Of a DNA stretch of 64,000 bases, positions 33,991 through 47,000 are shown piece after piece. The notes beneath the pieces were generated by a model. It was given only the letters and a program-made list of their open reading frames with translations. It ran no database searches and was not told the DNA's origin. A program made the position numbers and the translations under genes. This DNA is from Syngnathus acus (lineage: Eukaryota > Chordata > Actinopteri > Syngnathiformes > Syngnathidae). Positions within the stretch are counted from its first letter, which is position 1. Every line of letters starts with the position of its first letter. Location: the NCBI RefSeq assembly GCF_901709675.1, contig NC_051097.1, forward strand, positions 6,116,039 to 6,180,038, in the 5' to 3' direction.

Positions 33991-36269
33991 TCATTTCAAT
34001 ATTTTTTAATTTCTACAGTATTTTTGCAATATTCTGAGCTAAACATAAATAATTATTTTCATATTAATTTAAGAGAATGTAATGGTTCTGCACGATTAAA
34101 TTTATTTTAGCTGTGTATTTATATTTTTTCACTTTTCAGTTTATATCTGAGTATATTAGTAAATTAGAATAATTGTTTTTATTAATCTATATTCTATAGT
34201 GTTTTGTATATTTTTATATGTATATTTCTTTTCTTATTTTTGTGTAATTCTTTTGAGTATTTTTTAAAATAATTTCTTTATATACAATCTTTTCATATAA
34301 TTTTTCATCATTCATATTTTTTCCTATTGTTATTCTTCAAAACCAGACACGTTATTTAAATAATTATTTTTGAAATAATTTGAAAAAATAGAATACTTTT
34401 ATATTCATGGCTATTTAAGTACAGTGCAGTCCAGAACCGTTAGTCTGGTTGTTTCACATATGGCCACAAGGGGGAGACGTTGAATACATTTCCCATTATA
34501 GTAGCTCTCTAACACAATATTAAATATTGTGGAATGTTTTAGTGCCCTAATGCTTGTATATTTTCATATTTTCTCACCTCTGGGAGTCAAGTTAACGCCA
34601 TTTTAAATCACGACCTTATATTCATTAAACATATAAATATATATTAGTATATAGTAACACCCGTATAAGAAACATGCATGTTGAAGGTAGAGACGACTGT
34701 CAGACTCGTGACTCTTTCAAACTATATATGCATAGGTATATGTACATACATTTAAATATGTATATAAGTATGTATAATACTGTATACGTGTTTAATAATA
34801 TATAAATTATAATGATAAATTCTAGTATTTTTATTTTTTCCATTTTTGTATTTTTATCTATTCATTGAATAATTCTTGTAATATTTTTTCTAATCAATTC
34901 ATGTTTTTTTTTTTAATTGAATGGGATAAATTATGACTGCCGAGTAACCCCAAGGTTTTACTACCGTGTGCATCATTTCATTCATGACTGTTACTTCCTT
35001 CCAATGGTGAACATTTGAGAGGGCAGCACAGGAGCTTAAACATCTCTCCTGCCTGCTCTGTACCTAATAATAGTGCACCGTTAATATTTTCTAGCCTGCG
35101 TCATGCCCACCCACCCGTGCCACTCTCTATTCACTCCATTTCTATGTGTGCCGCCTGCACCTTTTAGTGCTCTTGGCAGCTGTCACTCAGTCTCTTCAGG
35201 CTTGGGCAGTCCTTAGATGGTCTTTTATTCTCAATAACAGGGTGCTGTATTTGCAGAGATTAAAGTATACATTAATTATAAAATGACAAATAAGCACAGG
35301 GCTTCTTATTTGACAATTCAGGGGTTCCTAATGAAGTGTCCCTGTAGGTGAGCTACACTGCATATTCCAACCACTAAATGAATAATTATTAAATGAATAC
35401 CTCTATCAAAACAATACAGCATGTCGTACATTATGTATGGGCGTCATTATCAATCCTTCCTCGATAATTGGATGCGCTTCATCTGAGCTTTCAGTTCATA
35501 ATCAGTCTGCCGATGACACTGGGGACTTTTTAATGAACTTGCAACTTCAGCCAAAGAGTTGGACAACGTGTTGGGAGTGGACGTCTTGTCTTCCAGCTGT
35601 AGCTCGCATAAATATTTTAGATTTGCTTATTAATCTTTCAGTGTAGCAAACTGTGCCATGGCACGTGTACTAGCTGGGTCAGGGACCACCATAACAACAA
35701 CTTTAGGTAATCCGGGACATTTGAATATTTGATGATGCCAAATATGGAATTTTTTTTATTATTGGTTTATTTTGTATTGTATGGAAATTAAGGGCATTTC
35801 CAGGCTTTTCCTTGCATGACTCTTGTGATATGCAGTAGGGGGAAGAGTTCTAAAACTAAGGAGCCGTGGAGGACGTCTGCTACACATGGTTTATATTCAA
35901 AAATCAATATCATGTTTACTCTGGTTGATGAGCTCACACTATAAATTTATTTATTTATAGTTAATCCTCCAAACGCGCCTGTGTGTGTTTGCACACCTTT
36001 AAATGGGCCACCCAGCTCCCTGAGGCTTGCTCATCTGCAACAAGTCTACAAAAAAAATAGCAAATCTGTATAGAGAAAATATTGGTCTTTTTTTTTCTTC
36101 CATCGAAACATAATTTGAGCCACCGGGCCACAGGGGGGAGTGCCCAGCCGCCAACATGTCTAAGGCACGGATCTCTTAAAAATAATCATACTAATAATAA
36201 TAATTAAATCATCATCTGTCAAAGTAGCAACACTAACCATTAAACATTTTCCGGAATGTGGCCCCTTGT

Positions 36270-36708
36270 AAAGTGGAAGTCAACATCAAAATTTACTTTG
36301 TAATAATATGTTCTGTACAGTCCAGCTAGTCAAAACAGACTTCTGATTAATGTTAAATTTATTGAATACGAGTTAACCAGCAAAATCCACTTGTTTTTAT
36401 ACATCTCAGAGGGCGGCCATTTTGCCAAATACTATTGACTTAAAATGACATCACTTACCAGGTCTCGGGTCACAACCAATCACGACACACCAGTGTTCTG
36501 AAGCTGAGCCTTGATTGGTTGTGACCTGAAACCTAGCAACTGTGATGTCATTTTCAGTCGACGGCAAGTGGCAAAATGGCCGCCTCCTAAATTTGAATAG
36601 GTGGATTTTGCTGGTTAACAATATTAATCGAAATGCCGTGTTTACACTATAGAGGGCACAGACAACATATTATTGTAAAGGAAAAAAAATAGGTTAACTT
36701 CATCTTTA
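36270..36708. mobile_element. Large foldback MITE
   Basis: An imperfect palindrome of about 440 bp. The left arm contains agtggaagtcaac, aataatatgtt, gttaaccagcaaaatccac and gcggccattttgcc; the right arm has the same blocks in reverse complement order, ending in gttaacttcatcttta. A central inner hairpin (accaatcacgacac / gattggttgtgacc) is also seen. No coding capacity. A shorter copy sits in cabp1 at 48849-49112. Confidence 0.8.
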
Positions 36709-38035
36709 TGTGTGATAAGGACGGTAAGGGAGCAGATGAGTTAAAGTAGGTGACTGCTTGAGATGCGGTGGAGATAGTCATGCTCTCCCTGCAGCGCAGG
36801 AGACACAGATGTCAGAACGCACACGTTCCCCTGGGAGCGGAAGGCAAAATGTGCTCATTTCACACTTTTTCGCTATCAAGCTCAAGTCTTAATTGGCCCC
36901 CGCACACATACACACACATATACACACACGAGCATACGACACTCACTGCTTTTTTCTCTTTTTTTGCCCTGCATGGACATCTGCTGCGGGACTTAAATGA
37001 CCCTCGGTGTAAACATGGCTCTGTTAGCATTCTCATGCAAGTCTCCATTGCAAATGTGCTCTTAAGTGGTGCAAAGGCACACTTCTCATTATCAAGCGTG
37101 AACATTATGCAAACCTAGCCAGCGACATAAGCCAATTTTTTATCTCATAAGCAAAGAATACATTTTTTAAGTGTATAAGCAGCTCAAAAAGATCCCCCCC
37201 AAAAATTAACAGCCCTCAGCAGAACAAGCTTGAAGGATAAGAATGAGGCAAGTATCGAGCATGTGTGATACGCCGACGAGGATGTTAGACAGAAACCACA
37301 ATTTTCGACACACAAATAAAATAGATATTCTTGTTATTTTGTTTACTTGTTGAATCAGTCTATTTCCTGGTTTGTTCCTGTGAATTCTCCATTTAGTCTT
37401 CTCTTCAGGAAGAAAAATGCACGTTCTATTGGGTTGAGGTCCAGTAAATGGCCAGTTTTCCACTTTTGCCCTTTTTTATTGTTAGCAGTGTGTTTTGAGT
37501 CATTATTGTTGAATCGGTGAAGCTTCTCACAATTAGTTTTCATGCAATTTTCTGTAAATTGCAGGACAAATTTTTTTTAGACTACTACTGGGAGAATTCA
37601 GTTTTTAAAAAGTTTTGTGTATTTTTTCTTCTCACTTTATTGTTTAAGTGAGCAAGTGCTGGCAAGAGTGAAAATGAAGTGTTGATATAAACTTATCCAG
37701 AGAGCAGGATGAAAAGACTGATAGCAGCGTCCCCCTTCACTGAGAGCTGCAGTGGATTCTTCTTTTCATTCTTGTGGCAAATTATGCGCGTGATAATCCG
37801 TGGTGACGTGGGTCCCTTTGGTGAACTCACAGCGTGGACTGTGTGAGTGCGCGCATTCAAAGTTGGAGCAAGTGTGAGGGAACAGTTCCCTTGCAATTGT
37901 CCCAGCGGCAGGTGGCTGCTGCTGCTGCTGCAGACCTCCATCCAACCTCCACCCGCGTGGACGTGTAACCAGCTTCCGGCTGATGTTCCTCATGCACCTG
38001 CAGCTCCATCCGTGAGAAGTGGGACGCGAGAGAGC

Positions 38036-41000
38036 ATGAGCTGTTCTTTGCCGAAAAGCCAATCTGCAACGTCCCTACTGAAGTCCGCGGTGCTCCAGCA
38101 CAGATCCACACAGAACGGCCGCGGCGGGCACCAAAACCAACGCGACCAGAGAGGAGCCGACGCCGGCCGGATGGAGGAAGCGAGCGCTAGGAGACCCCTG
38201 TGCCGGCCCGGCCACGCAGAGAAAAGCGCGGAGGACGCGAAGCGCAAGACGCGCGCAAAGTCCGTCAGGTCCAAGCAGTCCGCAGGGCACGGGGGACGCG
38301 GACGGGACTCCAAAGGGTCCCCGTGTGCGAGTAAGGAAGACCGGGACGACGCCGACTTCTTCTTCGAGACCGGCAGGAAGCCGGTGAGCGGCTCAGCCTC
38401 CAGCTTGAGTTCGGACGCCGCCGCCAGTAGCGCTCCGGCTACGAGTCGGCCCACCTCCGGCCGGAGGTCCAAGAGGCTCAGCACCGTTTCGGACTATGAT
38501 GCAAGCCTGCACCCCATCGTCAAGTCTGTCTTTGGACAAGTAAGCTTGGACTTATCTCAAACATGCAATAACACTTAAAAAAGAAAAAAAAGCTTGGAAT
38601 CAATAGTTAATTTAATTGTACATGTTGGATTAATTGCTTGTTTGGGGGGAAAGCAGCACAGAGCGCTCGCTAGTGGTTAGTACGTGTGCCTCGCACGAGA
38701 TGTTCTTGGTTTGAATCTCGATTTTATTGCTGTTACTCCAGCTTGCACATTCCCAATGAATGACAAGTTTTTGGGGTGGTCAACAAAAGGATAAGTGGTT
38801 TTACCCCATAGCTGTGAGGTCCTGGTCTTGACCGCCATCATTTTCCACCATACATCAAGCAAAATGGCCGAACCTGACAAAAATCACAGTTGGCATTACT
38901 TCAAGTTACTGAGCACTGCACATCTAGCCAAAGTGAAAAAAAACTGTAGTGAGTTTTGAAGTTCCTCGTACTGCATTGTATTATTTTATTGGACTGCAAA
39001 AACATGGCGTGATTGTCAAGGAAGAGGCAGATTGCCACAAAGAGCGGAAAGAGTGGCAGAACCAGCAGCCTACAATTGGCCGCTTGTGAAAACTAACAAA
39101 CCTCGAACACTGACAGTTCTGCGTTGATTGGTATGCATTGGGTCTTCTGTAGATCCTCATGAAACCCGATGTATTCCATTTATGATGACATCCATCCATT
39201 TGCAGTGATTGGTTGGCCATTCCGGAAAATGAACGGATTTTGTTTCCGTTATATTTTCAAGTGAAAATGTCACAAAGTTCCTGTCTGAAGTTGGGGTGGG
39301 TTCTTGTCCAGTTGCTCCTCATCCCATGTGGCCAGTTTGAAGTCCTCCAAATGGTCAGAGACAGTCAGGTCAGAGAATAATAAAGAGAAGGGGGTGGACA
39401 AAAAAAAACGGTAAAAACGTGCAATGGGGAAAAGTGAGGAAATTAGCATGGGAGCAACATTTAAAGAGACATCTCCCAAAAGAGCTGGGAGGAGGAGGTG
39501 CTAGCACATGGAGGCTTTTGTGCAGCCACTTTAAGTTATTTCCATAAATCAAGTAGTTGAGTTACTTCAATTTAAATGAATGGATTTGACCAATTATAAT
39601 GACTAGTGCTTTGACGCCGTCACAGGGTTATCATCAAAAAGGTCGATGGTACAGCACAATCTTCTCCTCGGCGGCCCTCAAACACCTCCTTCAAATTAAG
39701 CCGCCCTTGCTGTGCCCTTGCTGTCTTATTACTCACCAAAATCTATTCATTTTTTTTCCAATGGGCACCCTCCACATGAATGAGAACTAAATAAATAAAT
39801 AAGCTGGAGAGGAGACAATTACCTCCGTGCACACTAATGTGTTCCAGAAATAACTCCTGTCTCGCGCTCAATCCAGGCCAGAGCTTCAATCAGTCTCAGA
39901 GGTTAGTGCAGAGATGTTCTCATTCCGCTCTCTGCTTGAAATCTCAAAAATTTATGACGTCTTTCATCCATATCGGAATGAAAAAGATTTCAGTGATAAA
40001 GATGCAAGGCTGTGTGAACTCACTGGACACTTCATTAGGTACACCCAGAGAGCTATGAAGGCATCTTGCACAATTGATTTACCGTTCAAATTCTGTAGAT
40101 CCAAAAGACAACACTTCTTTATAATTTCATATCTCGCTTAAATAGCGCCATTTATTATGCTGCCTGCTATTGTGTAAATGTAAAATGGTCGCCTCATTGT
40201 GGCATTTTAAGTTACAGATCCTTCTGGTGTATTGTAGCATCACAATGGTTCCCTTGGTTTCTCCAGTGGTATTAACGTTAAAATTGATATCATGAAGTTT
40301 TGTTGGAAAGCATGAAATAGAACCTATTGATGCATAAAAAAACATTGAGCTTCTATACTGGATATTGTGTAATTGTGCTAGTGTACCTAATATTGTGGCC
40401 TACAAGGCTAAAGATGTGATAAGCACAACTTTTACTGTGTAATGAACTCACATCACCGAGGTCCATCTCGTTGACATTTATATACTACTGTATACGAGAT
40501 GACCTTAATTCTTAATTGCGAAGCAACAAGAGTGAAAACGAGAAGACTGCACACACACACAAGCACGCTTGCACACACTCGTCCAGAGCTTCAAGCGGAC
40601 ACGTCAGGGCGATGCAGCACAACAAAGTTTCTTTTCATAAAATAATTTCTTACGTAACGGGAAGATCTGCATACATACGAAGCCAACAGAGCAGCCAGTG
40701 GAGGAGGCTAAAAATAGAACATCAAGACCTGAATTTGAAAGACTGGAGGCGGCACACAGTTTTTTTTGTTTGTTCTCTGAGCTGAAAAGGAAAAAAAGCA
40801 ACCCTTCATGAGGCGCTCATTGAAATGCTTGCAGTCACAATTTGAACCTTAGACGCATGACTAAATTTGTTCCCCTAAGTATTTCTCATCATCATACGTA
40901 GTTAGATACAGCACAAACAATAATTTTTCTTCAGTTTGTGACTGGAAGAAATAAACTGGTGATAAACCCTCTCAATTTAATGGCTGGGTTGCAATTAAAA

Positions 41001-44000
41001 CACTTAAAATATTTCCAAATATGACTTATTCTGATTATTTTATTATTATTCCAACCCTGAAAAATAGCAATAAATATACAGACATAAAATAATATACATA
41101 AAATATCACATATAATAAAATACAAAAATAAAGCAAATTTGAATGCAATAAATACATTCAATATGTAAACACGAAAAAGAAATGAAAAAGAAACTTTTTT
41201 TTTTAAATTAAATCTGCCAAAAAATCCGAGAAAGACCTAACAAATACTATTTTAAATACACGTAATCATTAAAATATCCGTTTACAGTGTAGAAAATATT
41301 TAAACACAGTTACATACATACAGTAAGAGTAATTACTGCTTTTCCTGTTAACCAGCAGAGGGCGCAAGATTCATTTGAACTATTGTATGTCTGCCATATT
41401 ACCTCCAGCTATGTAGCCATTGAGCGTGAGAGGACAAATGACGCAAGAACAGGAAATAAATGGGACAAAGAAAGCCACAAATGGTTGACTTTGTGCAATG
41501 TGGATGATTCTTGTGAACAACGTCAACACTCACTCGCTTGCTCCATCGTGACAACGGTGACTGTGATGGGAGGGGGAAAAAAACATTAGCTCCTCACTTG
41601 CTTGCAGTGATGCAGTCACTCATGCTGATTCACCCTGTCACCTGTTGCCCTTTTTCCCTTTTCTTTTTTCCTCCCCACAAATCTGTCTCCATCCATCCTC
41701 CATTTTTGGTCTTCCTCGGTCACTCTGACCTTGACAGGAGGCCAGGAGTGATTCTGTGATCCACAATGCGACGAGTACCAATAGTCTAGTGTTACGCGGG
41801 CTCCCTCTAGCGGTACATAAAATAAGCACGTAATTACTGTACGTATATACTAATAATGATTGCGTTAAAAAAAATTAAAGAGAATAAAAAATAATGAAAT
41901 TTGTAACTGCACAACCTTTTTAAAATATCTTTTTGATTCAGTACAGTATATATTTGTTTACTTTTGAAGTATTCTTACCCTAATAACCCATTTTGGGTTA
42001 TTTTTGACCTAACAAGTGTACTTTTTCTAAATAAAATGTCCGCCCCTTATTTAATGAACATGGCCGTCTATGTTACTGTAATAATCTAATGTTGTTGCTT
42101 GGAATACTCAGTATGAGTATAGGATGCGCTGAGTGGTGACATTTTTTTTTTTTTTTTTTTTTTGCATGTGTAAGGGTGATGCTGGGAAAGAAGCGAGCGC
42201 AGCATATGCCTCCAGTATGTCTCGAGTGTGAGGCGCTATTTTTAGAGCCTGGTGGATATTTTTGTATCCACGCTTGGCATGGAAAAAAAAAAAAAACACG
42301 TTTGGTGTAAATCCTCCCTTTTTGTCGCGCATGAGGATTAAGCTGCGAAACGGATGCGCCCGGGTGCACGTGGTTACAAATGATGCTAAATATTTATGCA
42401 TTTTTATGTGTCACTTCATTTAGAATAGCATGAAACTGTTCATTTATTATTTATTTTTTCCTTTGATTAATTTTTTTAAATAATATTTTTTGCATGACAT
42501 CTGTTTGAAAAATTGCATCAAAATTAATTAAAATAAAATATAGGTAAGCTTTAAATTGTATTTTCATTCAAATATTCTTTTTTCATTTGAAACTGTTTTT
42601 AATGTATTTCTTTTTATTTCTTTTATTGTTTTTGTTCATAAATAAATGTAATTCAATTCCATCTCATTTATGAAACTATAAAGTAAACTAGTTAATTCAT
42701 AAAACTTTTCACCTCAATTTTAATTAAATTAAGTGCTATCTCATTAACCAGACAGTTTATCTTCATTAAACTCCCTGTTTGTGGTTATATAAAAAAATAT
42801 TAAAGCATTGATACAAAGTTATGTAAATGAAAGTGAGACAAGGATGTGAAAGGGAGGGGGGGGGGTCATGGAATCGGAGACGCACATACACATGCGCACA
42901 CACATAAACTCCGGCTTGACTTGATGAAAGCTGACGGCTCGTGTGTGACGTCCGATGAGTTCTGAAGTTCACAACGAGCCTGCGGTGCGAGGCTGCGTGA
43001 ATCATCCAGTGAGCAACACATGCACGCACACGCACACACATACAAGGCCAATGAGAGCTATTGTACTGAATGGCAGACAGAGTTCAAATGATTGCAGTGT
43101 AAAAGTGTTTTTTGGGAGGGGGGCGGACAGAAGAAAAACAACATAAATGAATAATTAAATTACGGAATTAAATCAATTGTGCATGATGATGTCATGCTTT
43201 GTTGCCAACTTACAATGTGTGGTTTCTTCCCGTGTGCACGCCCTGGCCGCCAGAATGCACGACAAAGATTTTCAAAACTAACTGAGCTAGTAAGATGCTG
43301 TAATAGAAGTGAAGTGTTGTTTTGCGATTGTCTGTCTTTATGTGTTGCTGCACCGTGAGTGACACTACCTGTTGCTTAAATGGTTTTGATTATCGCAGCA
43401 TCAATGCTAGTTTCATTAGCCCGTCAAGGGTGTTTTGCATTGCATGTTAGCCTAAAGCTAGCAGAGTTGAACAAGTTTGGTTAATTCTCTTTATGTTTAG
43501 TTTTGTATTCGACTTCAATTGTACTATTGTAGTGGCAAGATGTTGTTTTTGGACCTGTGGAAGGCCTTGGTGGTCAGGATTTTGGTTTTGCAAGATATTT
43601 AGTCATGCATTCATCCTGCTGGTTAAGTAAAAGTGCAGGCTCAGCAAAAAAAAAAGGCAAGCTTCAAAAGGGCCCGTCATGCCGTTTGCCATCATTCCGC
43701 TTCGATAAACGTATTCATCATTATAGCTTGGTGGGGGGGCAGTGCTTAGCATGCTTGCCTCACAGTCAAGAGCTTCTGTGGTCACATTTCGGCTCAGGTC
43801 TTCCTTGATGGACTTTACATGTTCTCCTCGTGTTTGCCTTATGTTACTCTGGGTATTCCAGGTTTCCTCCTCATTCCGCCAACATGCTATCAGCTCATTG
43901 AAGACTTGACATTTCCACTGATGTGAATCCATCCATCCATCCATCCATCCATCCATCCATCCATCCATCCATCCATCCATCCATCCATCCATCCATCCAT

Positions 44001-47000
44001 CCATCCATCCATCCATCCATCCATTCGTCTGGACCTGTTTTAGGGGCTGCTTGATCAAAAAGATGATGACGAATAAATAAATGTGTGTCTTCAGGAGAGC
44101 AAGACTGAATGATTCAGGCCAACTTATCTTGCTTGGAAAAAATATGAATAAATCCGCACAAATTTTCTGCGTGTGTTTGAGTTCGGAACAGCTGCCCATC
44201 TCTTTGTGTGTATATTTTGGTGTCAATCCAAGCACTTCAAGCCTAAAACATGACTTTCTCATATGTGTGTGCGTGCGTGCACGTGTGTGTGCATGAGGAT
44301 GGATGGATGGAGGGATGCTGGGGCTATAAAATGGGGAGAAGGAGCAGAAGAGAGGAATGGTTTATTTTTAGATCGGGAGCCTCACATGAGTGTATATTTC
44401 TGACCGTGTGTGTGTGTGTGTGTTTGTGCGTGTGTGTGCGCTTGTAGGTATCTGTGGATTTTGGATTAGCCTCTGCGGCATCTTGCTCCGGGGAAGGTAA
44501 TATGCTTGTCCGAAAGAACCTCTTGTGTGGAATTTGCATAGATTTGGGAGAGCGTGGCAGAAAGAGAGAGAGAGAGAGGGAGAGGAGGAGGGTTGAAAGA
44601 AAGTGAGTGAGGGAGAGCAAGGGAAGGAGACAGGGTAGAGGGGAGGGAGGGATGCAAAGACCGTCGGAGAGAGGATGGAATGATTAAGCCATCTTTTCCA
44701 CTCCCGCCGCTCGCACCTCCACGTTCTTCCGATCCGTCGTTTGTTCTCCTTCTCCCTATGAAGACCCCCTCCAATCCATTTCCTCCTCTATCATTTCTCT
44801 CCTCTTCTCCCCAAATGTCCTCTCCTGTCAGTCAATGAGGCAGTAAAACCTTCTTCCCCTTTCCCAATCACTCCCCCATTCCAATGCATGCCTGGAGACG
44901 CACGCGGACATTCATGCACGCGCCGCCGCCGTCACACACACTTAGGGGGAAAACATAAGGCGAGATCACCCCGTTTGGGGATTTTTGCAATGGGCAACTC
45001 TGTAAAGTCGCTCAAAATTTTCACCAAGAAGGTAAGCTCTGCTTTTTTGGCATGCTAGCTCACCCCAAACTCCCTTCAAGTGACTGGACTTTGTGTAGTG
45101 CTGTCGGACTTTGACGCTCAATCCGTGTGACGTTTGCTTGGGAGGAAATAGTGGCAGGATGTACTTTGTGTAGTTTCACTGTTGCATGCATTCGGTGTTT
45201 TCAGAAGTAGAAATGAATTGTTGGTTCATGAGGCCAGCCAGTGGATTGTGTCAATAGCGGAACTCTTGCCATGTCAGTACAGTTGGACCATTCCAGAAGG
45301 CTTATCGACTATATGATAATAGAAATGGAATGTTATGTGTTCTGTTAGATTGTTACAGAAGTTGGAAAAAATGTTTTGAGTAACATAAGCAAATGTTAAG
45401 AGCCATCCAAGTGTATAAAGAAGTTAACCTGTTGCCCCCCCCCCTCACTTTGGGGGTCAAATTGACTAAGTTTAGAGGTTTGTTTTTCAATCTACAGTAA
45501 CATTTTAACGTTTTTAAAAGTGATACAGTTAACTCTCTTGTTATGTGACAGTTTAGAAACTAATATGAAGACAAAGTTGAAACCTCATGTTATGTTACTG
45601 GTTAAACTGATTCATTTTAAAGTCACAAAATGTCAATAAAATAATGCAATTTAACCCACCTGTAATGTTAAATAAACAAGTAGATAAATAAATAAATAAA
45701 ACCTTGCTGTTATGTTGTTAGTCAAATTGGCCCATTTTAAAGTAACCAAAAATATTAAACCTGTTGTGTTGTGTGTCAAATGAACTCACTGTTAAAATAA
45801 AAAGTTTTCTGCTAATGCTAAATGCTACAAATAATGCTAACACATTTTATCATGTTAGCATGGTTTAGCCATAGGACACAAACGATTGTCCCACTTTTCA
45901 AAATCACGATAACTTCCATTTGCTTTTGTTTCGTCGTCCTCTCAGATGTTTTTTTTCCTAGAAATTGCTTCAAATCTTTACTATTTTGATACAATAACAT
46001 AAAATTGAGATGCAATGTTGACAAGCCTAACAAACTGCCGCATCTGTTGTCTTCATTGCAAAGCCTTCAATTGGCTACCCAGTGCATCCCTACCAGCAGC
46101 AGCTGCATATTGTTGACCTAAAAATAAATAAATATTACAATTCAAGTCTCCACACGACTTTTTTTTACACTTGGGCCTTTTTTTTTTCTATTTCTTTATC
46201 CGTGTTATGTAACTGTCCGCGTGGCTCGGTAGTAATTTTCTGGCACGCTGTATCCTCCGCAAACAGCCCCTGCGCCATGCATCACTTGCTCAGATTAGCC
46301 AGTGGGCATCGAACCCCCCGCGCTTGGCTACTGCAGAAATGCACAAAGTAGCTGCGTTTGCACTGACATGGTAAGCAGATGGAGTGTGAAGGTCATTTTG
46401 AGTATCCAATAGTATGTTTGTTTGGTGTATATTCGCTTTAAATGTTATATACCGGTGTAAAGATGCAGGAGGCCGGTCGGCGCTCTCTGGGTAATTGGTC
46501 GTGACAGTCGCACGATCTGAAGATGGGATCGGTGATGTCACATTCTATTTTCAGTCTTTTTACGGCTACGGCTTGTTTGGATCAGAGGATAACAAGGAAG
46601 CGTCCTGTTTTAATTAACCTGTGGATCGCTCGGTAATTGGGCCGACTTTGCATGAGAGCCTGGTTAGCCCTCGGGGTTGGTGAGCTTAATTGGTGATTAG
46701 GAAAAAAAATGGCTGGCTGAGCATGAAAGGCATCGTCTGGACTGGCCTGTAAAATTTGCATGAAGATTAGGTGCGTCTTTTAGGTCAAGGTTGATCGGAG
46801 TTGATATTAGGCATCTCTTGTCCCTTGTCTAAACTTGTCCTGAAATGTGTTCATAAATATTAAACAAAGTAGTGAGTTCATGGTTATTTTCATAGTCGAT
46901 TAATTTTCGTTGTTATTATTATTTTGTCGATTAATTGATGAATCAGATGACTGTCGACAAGCTGAAATTCTTTGAGCAAAAAATATGCCTCAACGTTTCA

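Larger units (their letters stand above)
33070..38035. other. Divergent intergenic region ggt5 / cabp1
   Basis: About 5 kb between the 5' ends of ggt5 (minus) and caldendrin-type cabp1 (plus). It holds a (CA)n tract at 33326-33355, a teleost repeat at 33893-33990, a very AT-rich block at 34000-34920 and a foldback element at 36270-36708. No coding exon recognised. Regulatory elements for both genes are expected here but not individually identified. Confidence 0.6.
38540..44989 (+). other. cabp1 intron between alternative first exons
   Basis: A 6.4 kb intron of the caldendrin transcript. It holds a tRNA-like SINE fragment (38650-38760), a TIR element (40022-40401), a CTCF-like motif (41352), AT-rich DNA (41800-42770), a SINE with (CCAT)n tail (43728-44025), and the GC/GA-rich promoter region of the second first exon (44560-44989). 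No other exon recognised. Confidence 0.6.

Noticed and set aside
37847-38035. N-terminal extension of the caldendrin-type protein from an upstream Met
   Set aside because: In frame and possible, but the 63 added residues show no similarity to mammalian caldendrin, while [16 protein letters not shown] at 38036 does.
37990-38484. Minus-strand 164-residue frame opposite the caldendrin exon
   Set aside because: GC-rich antisense shadow; the plus strand matches caldendrin and has proper splice phase.
43928-44025. CRISPR-like regular repeat array
   Set aside because: It is a four-base microsatellite without spacers, in a eukaryotic genome.
43603-44262. Minus-strand 219-residue frame with WMDG repeats
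   Set aside because: The repeats are the translation of the (CCAT)n microsatellite; the rest is SINE sequence.
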